Shown one piece after another: positions 35,920 to 47,901 of a stretch of DNA of 64,000 bases (positions are counted from its first letter, which is position 1; each line of letters opens with the position of its first letter). A program made the position numbers and the translations under genes. Below the pieces are notes generated by a model. The model was given only the letters and a program-made list of their open reading frames with translations. It was not told the origin of the DNA and did no database searches. This DNA is from Flammula alnicola (Eukaryota > Basidiomycota > Agaricomycetes > Agaricales > Strophariaceae), in assembly GCA_015499995.1 (NCBI GenBank), contig JADNRV010000140.1:1-64000 (forward strand), given 5' to 3'.

Positions 35920-37370
35920 GGAGAACAACGAATCGAGTCATACGACTCGATTCGTTGCTTACCGGGTGGGTCTCCCTCTCACAGGGTCTCCCCTCGCGTC
36001 CTTACCCCTCATCTCCCTCCCATCTCCTTCCAGAGCCGGCCCACATTACCTCGATGAGGGAGAGGGGCGCACAGCGTCCTGGCCAGCTTCGTTTGCGTCG
36101 TATGGACCTGGATGGAGGCTTTGTGGGACGGGGCGGATGAGGGAGAGGTGAAGGAGAGTGGGGGTGGTGGTTGGGGATCATCAACTGACTCGAATCGTTG
36201 TTGATGGTTATCCGGCGTTTTCCGAGAGTGACGCGATTGGCTGGCAAACTCGGACCGGCCAAACACCCAAACGTTTGTCGAGGTCTCCAACTTCTCCGAG
36301 ACATTCCCCAGCCCATCCGAGGGCTAAAAAACATTTAAAGTATATTTATAAGTAGTTTAAAACATATTTCAAACATTTCCAGAAATCGAAACCTTACCAA
36401 TTTATGGAGAGATGGTCAAACGAGGTGATTTCGGCCATTTGAGGTTACCTATCTTACACTATTTTACTTGAAATTGTATCGACCTGAGGACAATGTAGTA
36501 GAACTATTATTTGAATGAAATAGAGATTTTCCAGATACTTTGTGAGGTCTCTAGCAAGTCAGATGTTCAAAACTTCGAAATACCATCTTGGTGATCATAT
36601 TGTCCACAGATTTCTTATTGGTTTCATGCATTAGTTGACGAGAATGTCCGTATTCTTGCACCTACTCCCAAGATTCTCTGGGGAACCCCTGTAGACTAAT
36701 CTGATAGCACCCCTTAGTCAAATATACACTAAATCTAGATATCAATAGGTTTATTGTAACACTAAATGCAAGGTAGATGTCTTTAGAACACCCGAAATCA
36801 CCACGGTCGTTCGCAAACTCGATTTGACGGGCAGTACTATTGCTATTTGACTATAAATTTGATACTTGTATCCTAAACGACATAGCATATATTTTCCGAT
36901 GATAAATTTACCCTTATATGTGCTGTGGATGTCCTCGGGACGTTCGAGACCTCGATGACGGATCGGAGGCTGGCCGGCCCGAGTTTGCCAGCCAATCGCG
37001 ACGCCGTGAGAAAACACCAGATAACCATCAACCACGGTTCAACGTCGTTGATGGTTATCTTCCACCACCATCCCTCCATCCTTTCCCGTCTCTCTCACCT
37101 ATCCTGACCCTTAAGGACTTTAATAAACGTTGGTAAGTCTTTATTTTAATGATTTTTATATGTATTCTAACATTTTGGGATGTTAATAGGTACGGTACAA
37201 TTCAAACGAGACCCACCACCACGTCGCATGCCCCTTCCCTCGTTGACGGACGGGCCAACTTGGGAAGGATGCAAATAGGAGATGAGGGGTTAGAGTGCGC
37301 GAGGGGAGACCCTGGCAGAGGGAGACCTGCCCGGTACGTGTTAAATTGAGTCCCCCTCACCTCTCCCTCG
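35920..37370. repeat. Nested foldback unit within A2
   Basis: The left arm (about 35920-36320) and right arm (about 36935-37370) are inverted copies. 35955-36050 pairs with 37255-37345, and 36170-36310 with 36935-37075, including GATTGGCTGGCAAACTCG against its complement. The 36330-36930 interior is AT-rich. A perfect 14-bp stem with a 4-nt loop lies at 35926-35957. Confidence 0.75.
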
Positions 37371-37863
37371 TCACCACTGACTGCCACCCCTTTGCTCGCA
37401 TCCATGGCCGACGCCAACACCCACTGCCTCCGCCTCCCAACACCGCTGTCAGCAGTGCGACAGCCACTCATGGGATGCGACCATGAGGACGAGGCGTCCG
37501 CTGCCTCCCTTTCCTCCGCCCGCTATCTCTCTCTCCCCGGTTGATGCCGCCAACCTGCCACCTCCCATTTCCCTTGACCCAAGTACAGCCGACATCTTCC
37601 ATCTCCCATTCCACATTACACGTGGCTAGTGAGACTGGGAGATGACATTCATCTACCATGGGATCGTAGGTGGCAGAGGTCAGGCAGACAGACAGAGCGC
37701 CGGACTGACCCATGAGCCACGTTAACCAGGAGCGCGAGGCAGGCTGGATGACGACCCGAGGCTCGACACTGCCCATCCTATCCAGGACGAAAGTACCAGA
37801 ACACGGAGATGCCAGCCGCAAGGCGATACGAGGAGACGACGAACCAACGTTCATCGTCTCCTT

Positions 37864-37902
37864 AGATTCGAACATCGTCTCGTGTAGACGATGTTCGAAT
37901 CT
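37864..37902. repeat. Perfect 16-bp stem-loop
   Basis: AGATTCGAACATCGTC (37864-37879) and its exact reverse complement (37887-37902) flank a 7-nt loop. It is located between the nested foldback and the right inverted arm of A2. Confidence 0.9.
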
Positions 37903-38929
37903 GTGCTTTAGGACCTAACCACCACGGCTGCCTCCGATCGCATCACCACCATCGCCACCTCTGCTCGCGACGTTACCACCGCCTCCCCTCGCAATGCCAC
38001 TCCTCATGGATGCCCTCGTTATCACGTTGCGCGTCTTTCGTGAGCCGCGCTCGTCAACGCCAACGACAACAAGGGTGCGAAAGTGAACAGCTGAAGATGC
38101 CGAGGCCTACACCGCTGCCATGCCAGCAAAGGACAACAGCTGACGGTTGACAACAGGTGGATGGAGAGGGAGCGAGGGGACAACCCGCCGCCGCCGCCGT
38201 GGCCTTGGGTGCACCACATCTCCCTATTGCTCGGCATGCTCTCGATATCTGCACGAATTTACATTGTAGTTACCAGTATCAATGTAATCTTTATTAGAAA
38301 ATAATATATTTGTTTTATCTAACATTTTTTTGAGTAAAAGTGATGCTTCTGAATTCGGAAGGTGGTTGAGCTGTCATCCGGATGGATGACAAGCCATCCA
38401 GCCTTTCCTCCTTGAATTTGATGCTAAAAGACAGCATTGGAGTCCTCTGCAGCTGTAGATTACATCTATAAAATCCAATTAATAAAATCATAAGAGGAAC
38501 AGTGCGTAAAGTGCGAAATCATAATGGACACCAGCATCCCATGCGCATCCTAATGCAGGCAGAATGATCCCATCATTTGTAACCATTTCGGGCAGCGTCA
38601 TCCAGATGGACAACAACGCATCCATCCCTTCCCGTTTAAATTTCAGGATAAAAATTATATCATTAGATTGGAATTTTCAAGTAGATTACGGATATGTATT
38701 AAATTCAATGGAATTCTAACGGGAGCGGTGTGCAAGCGCAAAAATAAGCCCGGTATGCCATTCCGTGATGCCATCATTTTCTCTAAAAATATCCGGACCT
38801 GTACGGTTATTTTTGGAATGTCATCCAAACCCATCCGTACCAATCCATCCATTCCCGCCCCCCATGAGGCGCGCAAAGGGCGGCATTGGGCAGCAATATA
38901 TTATGGGACCCCATTGGATTTTTTCCCCT

Positions 38930-39705
38930 GCTCAAAACCGCCCCCGACGATGAGCAGGAGCCCAAATACAAGAAAGTATCTAATCTATAGATAACAGAGA
39001 CAGGCGCCGAGGCACAAGCGTCTGCATCTAAAAATATCGAGGTGGGCGCTTTCTGGCTATCTAATCTATAGATAACGAAACAAGGCACAAGCGCTAGCAT
39101 CTAAAAATATCACACTAGGGCGCTTTCGTCTAATTTTAGACTGTCATCCAAAGGCACCCTCGTCAATCCACCCATCCCCGCCCCGCGTGAGGCACGCAAA
39201 GGGCGGCAATGGGTAGCAATATATTATTAGACCCCATTAGATTTTTCCCCATGCTCCAAACCGCCCCCGACGATGAGCAAGAGCCCAAATACAACCCCGA
39301 GCATCATTTCCCACGTTGTTGACGGTTGTTTGACAGCAGCCCCGCCCCAAATAGGAATGTCATCCAAAGCCATTCTCGTCAATCCATCTATCCCCGCCCT
39401 CCCCGAGGCGCGCAAAGGGTGGGGGCAGGTCGGAATATATTAATATATCCCATTATATTTTTTTCCACGCTGAAAAGCGCCCCCAACGACGAGCAGCACC
39501 CAAAATACAGTGCCGGACATCATTTCTGGCATTGTTGACACCTGTTTACCATCACCCGCCCCAACAACAAGCACCAAAGCCATCTCTGGCACCCCGGCAG
39601 CCTGTAGATATTATGTTGCATAGTGTTGGGCAACTGCCCAAGGGGGTTGTTAGCCTTGTAGATGTACACTCCTTATTGGCAGGCAGCCTACATATCATAC
39701 ATGAT
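38930..39705. repeat. Right arm of the long internal inverted repeat of A2
   Basis: Reverse complement of 33530-34270. Outside it (39720-40080) lies a shortened CpG-rich core remnant, mirroring the core outside the left arm. Confidence 0.85.
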
Positions 39706-40671
39706 CGTAGCACATACAGGTGCCCCCACCCCATTTCCCTGCAGATAACGACACCGCGGCACCTCGAACAGCCGCAAACCACGACGAAACAGGGTACCGG
39801 GCACCCACAGCTGTATGGCTAACCACGGCCATGAGAACAATGACAAGGTGTCCAACACGAACACTGACGACACCATCGAGAAGCGCCCGCGGAAGGCTGC
39901 AAGAACAACACCGCGGCGAACAACGACGGCCCCGCCGACAACGACAATGATGACAATGCCGCCGCCGCCACACTGCCTTCGACCCGCCACATGACATGCC
40001 GCCCTTGTCCCGCCCTCCTTGTCCTGCCGCTGCCTTCCACCTTGCCACACCAAACCCCAATGCCCCCACCTTGTCTCATGCAGATGGTTAGAGGGGGGCC
40101 TCAGCGGTTTTTTGTAGTCATATACCATGTAATTATAGATTAAATAAATATATTTGATTTCATCCCTACATATGTTGCTACATAAGTGTTCTACTTAACT
40201 GATTTCTACAGTATTTTTGTCTTGGGCTTAAATAATGACTTGAAATCTCTTTCTAAGTCATTCCAGTCCACAGAAAGTCCACAGAAAGTCCATGGAAAGT
40301 CCACAGGCAGAATGTTAGTGTAAAATCCATGGGTTTGGACTTGGTGTGGACTTTGTGTGGACTTTGTGTGGACTTTTGTGGACTGTCCATGGACATCCGT
40401 GGACTAATTTTTACAAAAGTAAGAAAAACACCATTAAGTTGAAAGTCCACGGATTGTCCATGGAATTCCATGGAGTCCGTGGAGTCCATGCGGACAGGTG
40501 GGGGACTGTAAAGTACAGCTCATTGACTAGAGACAAAGACAAACACTCATTGGCTTGGGCTTACAGAGATCAGTGGCAATGCACTGGCACATGACTTATT
40601 AATGGTCCTGCCCTGTCTCAATCAGTCTAGCTGATCAAGTCTGGACAACTCAGAACCATGTGAAGCATGGG

Positions 40672-41911
40672 GAGGTCTTTGCTGTGCCCCCCCTATTCCT
40701 ACCGGAATCCGGTGGAATCCGGTGGAATATGAGGCCATTCCGGTGGAATATCCTGCCAAAATTTGGAAATTTTTTGAAAAAGGGGCAAATTCCGAGATTC
40801 CACTGGAATGGTGACCGGAATGCCACAGGAGTGGAATGGCTGGAATGGAACAACCAGGTATTCCGCTGGAATGAAATCAAAATGCATTATGATTTGGTGA
40901 TTTCTAATGTCTATATATAGAAATAGATGTCGGTACCTGTCTATGATATCGAAATAAAATTGGAAACTATGCCAAGACATATTCCAAATTAGGAAGTTCA
41001 ATATTTGGATCAGGTGATTTTGAAAAGACTCGGGTTTGGGCGAGTTTTTTGCATTTTTCTCATCAACAAGAGCAGCAAATCACATGATTTCAAAAGGTAC
41101 ATGGGTTTTGGAGCAGGTGCTATGATTGCCTTTTTGGGCATAAAATTCCCACAGTTCCAAAAACAGCCTAAATACAGTAATATTGCCTGTCTGGATCACA
41201 TGATATAAATATATTTAGAATCTCCTCAAAATTCTAAATCTGATGGTACCTTATTGACCCTGAATCACTCACGAGTTAGTCACATAATGTATACTAGCAA
41301 TAGACCCATGCTTCGCACGGACGTGCCATTAGCCTAGTTTTAGAGAACGACAGAGAGATGTGACTTGTTTGTCTGTGACCAACTGTGACAGGACTTTGTC
41401 TGTCACATAAGAAAGTCCCTCTTTGATTTATAGTATAGATATCTCAAATAGACAAATAGAATATATAAAGGAGTTGATTTGTATAGGTCACACAAGTGTG
41501 ACAGATGTGACCTATGACTTCTGTCTGAATTTTTGGTTTCAGACACCAGCCAAATTAGGGTGGACCCTGCAGTTTTAGCAATCCATTTTAAATGATTTTG
41601 GACCCTGAATTCTATATTTAGATTTGGTTTTTACTGGATGGTTTTGGCAAAAGGATTTGGGATACTGAATAAGCGTGACTTTTTTTGACAAATTCAAGGG
41701 CCTGTGACATGTGACATCTAAATTGAATCAAAATACAATGTATTTCAGTCCATTCTAGTGGATTCCAGTCCTATTTCATTCTATTCCAGTCTCATTCCAC
41801 TGGAATCTGGTCTATTCCACTAGATTCCAGTTCCATTCCACCGGATTCCAGTCCCATTCCACTGGATTCCAGTCATTCCTACTGGAATAGGTGGGGCACA
41901 GCAAAGTACTG
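40672..41911 (+). mobile_element. Family B non-autonomous element B2, 1,240 bp, with 8-bp TSD
   Basis: Same length and tips as B1. The flanking duplication is AGCATGGG (40664-40671 and 41912-41919). By eye it differs from B1 at only two positions, corresponding to 16628 (A here G) and 16646 (G here A), one of them in a CpG/CpA context. This implies a very recent common source. It lies 153 bp beyond the right end of A2. Confidence 0.92.
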
Positions 41912-41919
41912 AGCATGGG

Positions 41920-42824
41920 TCCTAGGCTAGTCACTATAAATACAAATTTGCTACATATCACTATAAATACAAAGTAATGCTGCAGATGCATGAATTATTC
42001 ACACTGCACTGATTTTGAAACTCAAGAGATATCTCTCAAAAAATCCTGACCTCACATTGGTACTTTTTGATGTTTTCCTTAGCTGTTTCATTCCAGGACA
42101 GGTTCTTCACCATGCAATTCTTTTATTACAAGTGTTCCCAAGCTGTTTTGAGCCAAGCTGCTAAGTTGTTACCCTACAAACACATGGGAGCAAAAGTCAG
42201 GGTGTTTGTATCATCATGCCCACTCGCATTGACATCATGTCCTTTGACCTGCTTGCCAGCACCAACAACACCATAACTATGGCCTCCACTGTCATTACAT
42301 CTGCAAGCACCATCATCATGTGCTCCCACAAAATCACATCCATAAAAGAAACATCCACCTCATAGACCACCTCTCTTGATAGTGACAGGGCAATCACTGT
42401 AGGTGGGATGAAAGTCGTGAACATGGTACTCATATCATAGAAAGGCAGTGGGGAAGGAACATCACTTTGTATTGATGTTAAATGAAGCACATTGCCATGT
42501 ATAGCTTCATAGTCTGCCAGCCACCAGTGGTTGATGATGACAAACTTGTTGGCCTGAAAGTAATGAAGACAAGCTTTATGACCTGCTACACGCGGGCCAA
42601 CAGCTTGCCGGGGGCTGCGCCCCCAGACCCCCACTTGGTCAGCGCTATCGCGCCTCCGTAGTATATATCAAAAAAAAACATATTTATCTTGTAAACTATA
42701 TACAATTTATCTAAAAGACTTTAATGTAAACTATATACAAAAATTATAACACATGAAATCTAATCAATAATAACTTCAGGGTAAACTATATTTTTTGTTT
42801 TGGTTGTCTGCGCCTCTTCAACCG
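41920..42824. other. Non-coding junction DNA
   Basis: Mostly CpG-poor. A short GC-rich patch near 42588-42660 contains a GGGGGCTGCGCCCCC hairpin and is unlike its neighbours, possibly a repeat terminus. An AT-rich stretch with two AACTATATACAA repeats leads to the gypsy element. No gene is supported. Confidence 0.4.
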
Positions 42825-42837
42825 CTCGTCATGTTTT

Positions 42838-45225
42838 TTTGGCCTCACGAATTCCCCTGCTACATTTCAAAACATGATGAATGACCTCTTCAGGGATCTC
42901 ATCACGGGGGGCCATGTAATTATATACATGGATGCTATCCTCATTTTTATGGACGATATTGCAACACACTGTCTCATCACAAAGCAGGTCTTGGACATTC
43001 TAGCAAAGGAGAAACTGTACCTAAAACCTGAAAAATGTGTCTTCAAGGCCGCTGAGGTAGAGTATCTCGGTGTCATTGTCTCTCACGGCAACCTTCATAT
43101 GGACCCCAAGAAGGTCGAGGTGATGGCAAATTGGCCGGTCCCATGTAACAAGAAGGATGTGCAACAATTCTTGGGCTTCGTGAACTTCTACCGCCGTTTC
43201 GTGCGAAATTTTGCCAAGCTTGCAACGCCCCTCAATAGGCTCTGTGGTTCTGTCCCCTGGTCTTAGACAGAACACAAGAATGCCTCATTCCTCGCACTAT
43301 GCATGGCCAGCGCTGAAGGCCCAATTCTAGCATTGCCTATTGATGACGCTCCTTTCCACGTTGAGGCCGACAGCTCTGGTTATGCGACTGGCACTTTTCT
43401 TAGCCAGCTCCAAGATAACCACTGGTGACCAGTTGCATTCTACTCTAAGGCTCTCAATGACATGGAACACAACTACGATATCCACGACTGTGAGTTACTA
43501 TCAATCATGCGCGCTCTGGCCGACTGGTGCCGCTACCTTCATGGCTCGACCGCTCCATTTGAGATTCACTCGGATCACAAGAATCTTCTGTATTTCATGA
43601 TGAATCAGAAGCTCAACCGCCGCCAAGCTCATTGGTCCCTGGAACTCTCAGAATTCAATTTTGTCCTACTGCACAAGCCTGGTGCTATCATGATCTGCGC
43701 TGATGCACTCTCACACTGTCCTGACTATGATAAGGGTGACTCTGACAACTCTGATGCTACCCTGCTCAAGGCTGAACATATCCATCAGACTGAGATTGAG
43801 TATACGACCAACAGCTTTGTCGACAAGATCAAGAAGCACAAGACACTCCTGGACGAAGCCCACACGAAGCACCTGAACATCTGCAGCTGGACTTACTCCG
43901 AGGGTGTTCTGTGCTGGTATGATCATGTGTATGTTCCTGATGTATCTTCTCTTTGTGAATGCATCATTCACGAGAACCACGATTCCATCTTCTGTGGTCA
44001 CCCAGGCTGCTCCAAAACCATGGAGCTCATCCAGCATGACTTTTGGTGGCCCTCCTTAACGAAGGATGCTCATGCATATGTCGATGGTTGCCCTACATGC
44101 CAGAGGACTAAGCCGCTGCATCAAAAACCTTTGGGACTTCTCACGCCAAATGAAGTTCCCAATGGTTACTGGTATATCATCTCCTGTGACTTCATTTGCG
44201 ACCTTCCCCATTCTCGCGGCTACAACGCAATCATGGTATGCATCGACTGTAAGTCCAAAATAGTCTGCTTGATACCTTGCAATAAGACAATTACTTCTGA
44301 GGGTGCTGCCAAGAAATACCACGACTACATCTGGAAGGATTTCGGCCTGCCGTTCTGCGTCATCTCTGACCGAGGTCCACAATTCATCTCAAACTTCATG
44401 CGTGCTCTCAACAGTCTCCTCGGCATCACCGAGAACTTCTCTACAGCTCACCATCCTCAAACTGACAGTCAGACAGAGTGCTTGAATCAGGAAATTGAAC
44501 AATTCCTGTGCATTTTCGTGAACCAGCACCAATCTAACTGGGCTGATTGGCTCTCCTGCACCGAGTTCGCACTGAACAACAAGATCAATGCCTCGACCGG
44601 ATACTCGCTGTTCTTCCTCAACTATGGACGTAACCCTCGCCACCCACTGCTCCCTGTGCACCACTCATCATCAGGCATCCCTCATGCAGATGCATTTGCT
44701 AAGCAAATGGACGCTCTGTCCAAGAAAACTTCCTCTGCCCTTAACCTTGCCGTGGAGGCTATGAAGTGTGCTGATGACCGTTCACACTGCAAGGCACCTA
44801 TCCTAACTGCCGGTGACCTCGTGCTGCTCAATGCAAGAGGTCTCAAGACTAAACGTCCCTCAAAGAAGCTCGATGACAAAAGACACGGCCCATTCAAAAT
44901 CATCGAGCGTGTTGGCATCCAATCTTACTGCCTCAAATTGCCCACATCCTGGAAGGTCCATGACGTGTTCCACATCTCTAAACTTGTCCCTTTTGTCATG
45001 CCAGTGTTCCCTTCCCAGTCTGAACCCCCATCCCTTTCTGATCTCAATGTCGCGCCACCCACTATCCAATCCATTTTATTACATTGCACACTTCGCAAGA
45101 CTACCTACTACCTTGTCCTCTTAGATAGACAAGATCCTGAGGATGCAACATGGATCTCGTCTGCTGCTCTCGCAACTTTCACCGACCCTGATAATGTTCT
45201 ACTTGCCTATAACTGTTCCCTCTAA
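42838..45225 (+). pseudogene. Ty3/gypsy chromovirus pol, 5'-truncated, two stops
   Basis: A single frame runs from the RT motif FGLTN..ATFQ (42838) to TAA at 45225, interrupted by TAG at 43264-43266 and TGA at 43426-43428 (the latter fits CGA). Order: RT palm end, RNase H (DSSGY, DHKNLLYF), integrase zinc domain ending CPTC, and integrase core. The core Asp residues are in SCDF and SDRGPQF and the Glu in QTECLNQ. A C-terminal chromodomain-like segment (YYLVLLD...DPEDATW) follows. The RT catalytic box reads YMDA instead of YMDD, so polymerase activity would be lost. Gag, protease and the 5' LTR are absent. The downstream purine tract and LTR are in place. Confidence 0.88.
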
Positions 45226-45258
45226 TTTTTTCTGCCTTCTCTTTTGTGTTTCTCTTCT

Positions 45259-45272
45259 AAAGAAGGGGGTGA
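45259..45272 (+). other. Polypurine tract
   Basis: AAAGAAGGGGGTGA lies directly before the 3' LTR start, where plus-strand priming occurs in LTR retrotransposons. Confidence 0.75.
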
Positions 45273-45465
45273 TGTTAGAGTCCCCTCCCCATTATAGCCA
45301 TAATTACTGATTGTGTACACTACAGTTCAATCACATCCTAATCGGGCTCGTACCTATGTATATAAGTTGTACCTTGCCTGCTTGTACTCTTCACTTTCTA
45401 CCTTGTTTATCAACTCGTTCTCCTCTTCGTCCGATTCCCTTCTCCCTCAGAGTCTCCTCCTAACA
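45273..45465 (+). repeat. 3' LTR of the gypsy element, 193 bp
   Basis: It starts TGTTAGAG and ends CTCCTAACA, giving TG...CA borders and a 6-bp terminal inverted repeat (TGTTAG/CTAACA). A TATATAAG promoter-like box lies near 45358. No matching 5' LTR is in the window, so the target duplication cannot be checked. Confidence 0.75.
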
Positions 45466-46747
45466 ATAGGGCTGGGTGTTGCCTATCATCTATCATTGCC
45501 AAATTAGAATCAGTTGAGCAGCATGTGCCAGACTGATATATTGTAGTCTGAAGTGAATAATACAGTTAATCAGTGAAATACAATAAATGCAAAGTAACAC
45601 ACCAATGAGACCAATGTAGACCTCCATCAGTGCAGATATGGGCAGCTTGCTTCTCTGGAGCTCATCCACATCCATAGAGCCATATTTGTACTCATCCAGT
45701 ATAAAAGGACACTCTGCATTGAGGGTTGCCTTGATCCTGCCCATTGCCAACTCAAGCAATAACAACAGCAGCGAGATATCGAGAAGTTGCCCATAGAAGA
45801 AAGATAGTGCTGGACTGGCTTCTGGTGGTCATTGAAGGTGCTCCTGCATTTGATCCTAATGAAGTTCACATCTCAGCTTTTTCCCAACTATGTAGCTTGG
45901 ATTTATTTCCAGCACAGGGACTGGCAGAAACTGACTTCTGGAGATTGTTTTCAAAATGCATGGTCTGCCATAACTTCATGACCATGAGAACAATTCCCTA
46001 CTATGTATGCCCAGGCCCATGCTCACAAGATGGTAAGCTCTTCTGTAAACTCAGACACCTAATTTTATACTCATTTTACTAACTTACATACTAGCCTGAG
46101 ATGTTCAATCAGATGACACAGAGCTACCTGCCATTGATTCTGACCCAAGAGACATTGTTAAATGAACATATTTTCTTTGCTTACTTGATGCTCATGATAG
46201 CGATCATTCCATGGGTGTTTCAGAGGACATATTCAGGGCCATATTCTATGTATGAGGGCAGTGCAGTCGATACATGACACAGAGACTGTCCAGTAGCCAT
46301 CATGAGAACAATTCAGATAGTGAGTCAGCAGATGACTCTGACTGTGACTCAAACAGCCATGGTTTATGTCTCTTTCTGTGCAACTGCAAAGCCCCAGATG
46401 GGGCTGATATACATTACAAGGGGAAAGGAGTGGTCAGACAGAGATTTCCTATGTCCAAGCTATGATCGTGACTTCTGTAATAGTAGATTAGGTATGACTA
46501 TAAGTTGCCTAAGCACAACTGGGTGGTCGCACCTAGGTGGTCGGACTGTCGAACTGGACATTCTGAGATCATATCATTCCGTCATTCCATAAATTTTATT
46601 CAAGTTTGGTTGCGAGTTTCTTTCGTCAAAATACCCTTTTCAGACACAGCTAGTATGTGAGACTAATTCAGTTGTAATTGTGACATGAAACTGCACAACT
46701 ACAAAGAAAAACTACTGTAACAACCAGTTCAGAAAGTTTGGAAGAAA
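45466..46747. other. Decayed DNA with a Cys-rich open segment
   Basis: A plus-strand segment at 45744-46030 reads FWRLFSKCMVCHNFM then a CPGPC end, a possible zinc-binding exon of an unrecognised repeat-associated protein. A donor-like GTAAG follows at 46033. Nothing else is supported. Confidence 0.35.
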
Positions 46748-47888
46748 TCATACATTTTGCAAGTGATGATGGCACTGTTCAATACCCATGTGGGCTATGT
46801 CATTCATAAAGTTCCCCATTTCAAGATCACAGCACAAATCTGCTAACATCACATTCAGATCAGAGTCTGCAACCCTGATCTGCAGAAGGATGTTAACACG
46901 ATAAATTTGCCAAATTCTCTTTTCTTCAGATGACAATTCATCAAGAAAGGGGAACAGAATTGTGTCTATCCCTCTTTTCGACTTTCCTTGCATCATGAAG
47001 ATTTTGCTGTGATCTATCAAGTAAAAATGATTTTAGCTTAAGGTCAAGTTTTAAAGCAGGAACTTATAAATACCGCTGGCAATGCAATGATCACCTTCAG
47101 AATATGTAGTCCATGTCCCAGTTGTCGATGAGATAAAAAGAATGAAAACTCTTCAGCTCCAAAGATGTTTACCATTTTGTTTAACAGTGCTATCATTGCA
47201 GCACAGGTGAGGAGCTGTTTGCTAGGTATATGATCATTGTCAATAATGACAGTTCCTTCTATAATTTCAGGGAGTGGGATGGTGAGTGCTTGCATAATAG
47301 AGTAGCCAAGCTCTGCAGTTGTGTGGATGTTGAAGAAATCCATCCATGCCGGAACAAAGTAGTCTGATACAGGAAAGTACTTTAATGCATCAAAAGACAC
47401 AATGCACATCTTGCAAAAGAAGTCAGCTCTAAATTGCTCCAACTATTGGGTTTTCTCATTAGCAGAATATAGCAATGTATAGTTAAAATTTCTTACAAGG
47501 TCAAGCAGTTGTCCACAGATATAATTCACACAGACATTATCTTTGATCATTGAGTCAGTCAAGTCCCACTCATCATGAGCAGGACTTTCATCACCAGAGC
47601 AATGAAGCAAGACTTTGGCCAACGGCTGGGCCTTGCAACTTCCATATTGGTTAGTGATATTGAAAAAAAAAAAAAAAAATGCTCATACTGGTCGTATTGA
47701 ATCGCAAAATGGAGGAAGATATCAGTGACTTTCTCCAAAAAGTGTTCAACTTGTTCTTCTGGGACAGTGTTGTTTCTGCTAACAATGTCGACTATTGTTT
47801 GTTCAAGCATAACATCCTCAAGTGCCCAGCACAGATTCCATATATCAGATGCATCGCGACGACCACCAGCAGTGAGGTCTTTGCACAA
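46748..47888 (-). CDS. Hypothetical multi-exon protein, 5'-truncated
   Basis: Not recognised by function. Minus-strand exons can be joined: 47888 to about 47690, an intron with a CTAAC branch-like site and a long T-tract, then about 47640-47497. A next exon starts near 47445 (LEQFRADFF) and runs to about 47065, and a last exon ends in TGA near 46748. Joins are in phase except the last, which needs a base more or less, so a small indel is possible. The product is a helical, Leu/Ile-rich protein of about 350 residues with a VIIDND motif and no zinc-binding or nucleotide-binding site. Similar hypothetical proteins occur in mushroom genomes. The first residues abut the truncated C2 element at 47902, so the true N-terminus was probably displaced. 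Confidence 0.5.
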
Positions 47889-47901
47889 GATTGGTGTGCT
47901 T

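Larger units (their letters stand above)
31791..40518 (-). mobile_element. Family A giant non-autonomous element A2, 8,728 bp, with 8-bp TSD
   Basis: The left end is GAGGTCTTTACACTCCCCCA (31791). The right end, read inward, is CTGTACTTTACAGTCCCCCA (ending 40518). CTCATTGA flanks both ends exactly (31783-31790 and 40519-40526). Parts in order: AGTCCAC/GTGGACT subterminal array (to about 32035), tRNA-like module (minus), CpG-rich core (32200-33500), inverted arm with an adjacent duplicate (33530-34790), and CTG/CAG minisatellite (35060-35880). A nested foldback (35920-37370), a stem-loop (37864-37902), the second inverted arm (38930-39705), a core remnant (39720-40080) and the right subterminal array (40255-40518) follow. 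A1 matches its ends and core in reverse orientation. I find no transposase. Open frames in it are low-complexity. Confidence 0.85.

Noticed and set aside
35184..36140. 318-aa open frame across the CTG/CAG array
   Set aside because: Low-complexity translation of a minisatellite, open in several frames and without motifs.
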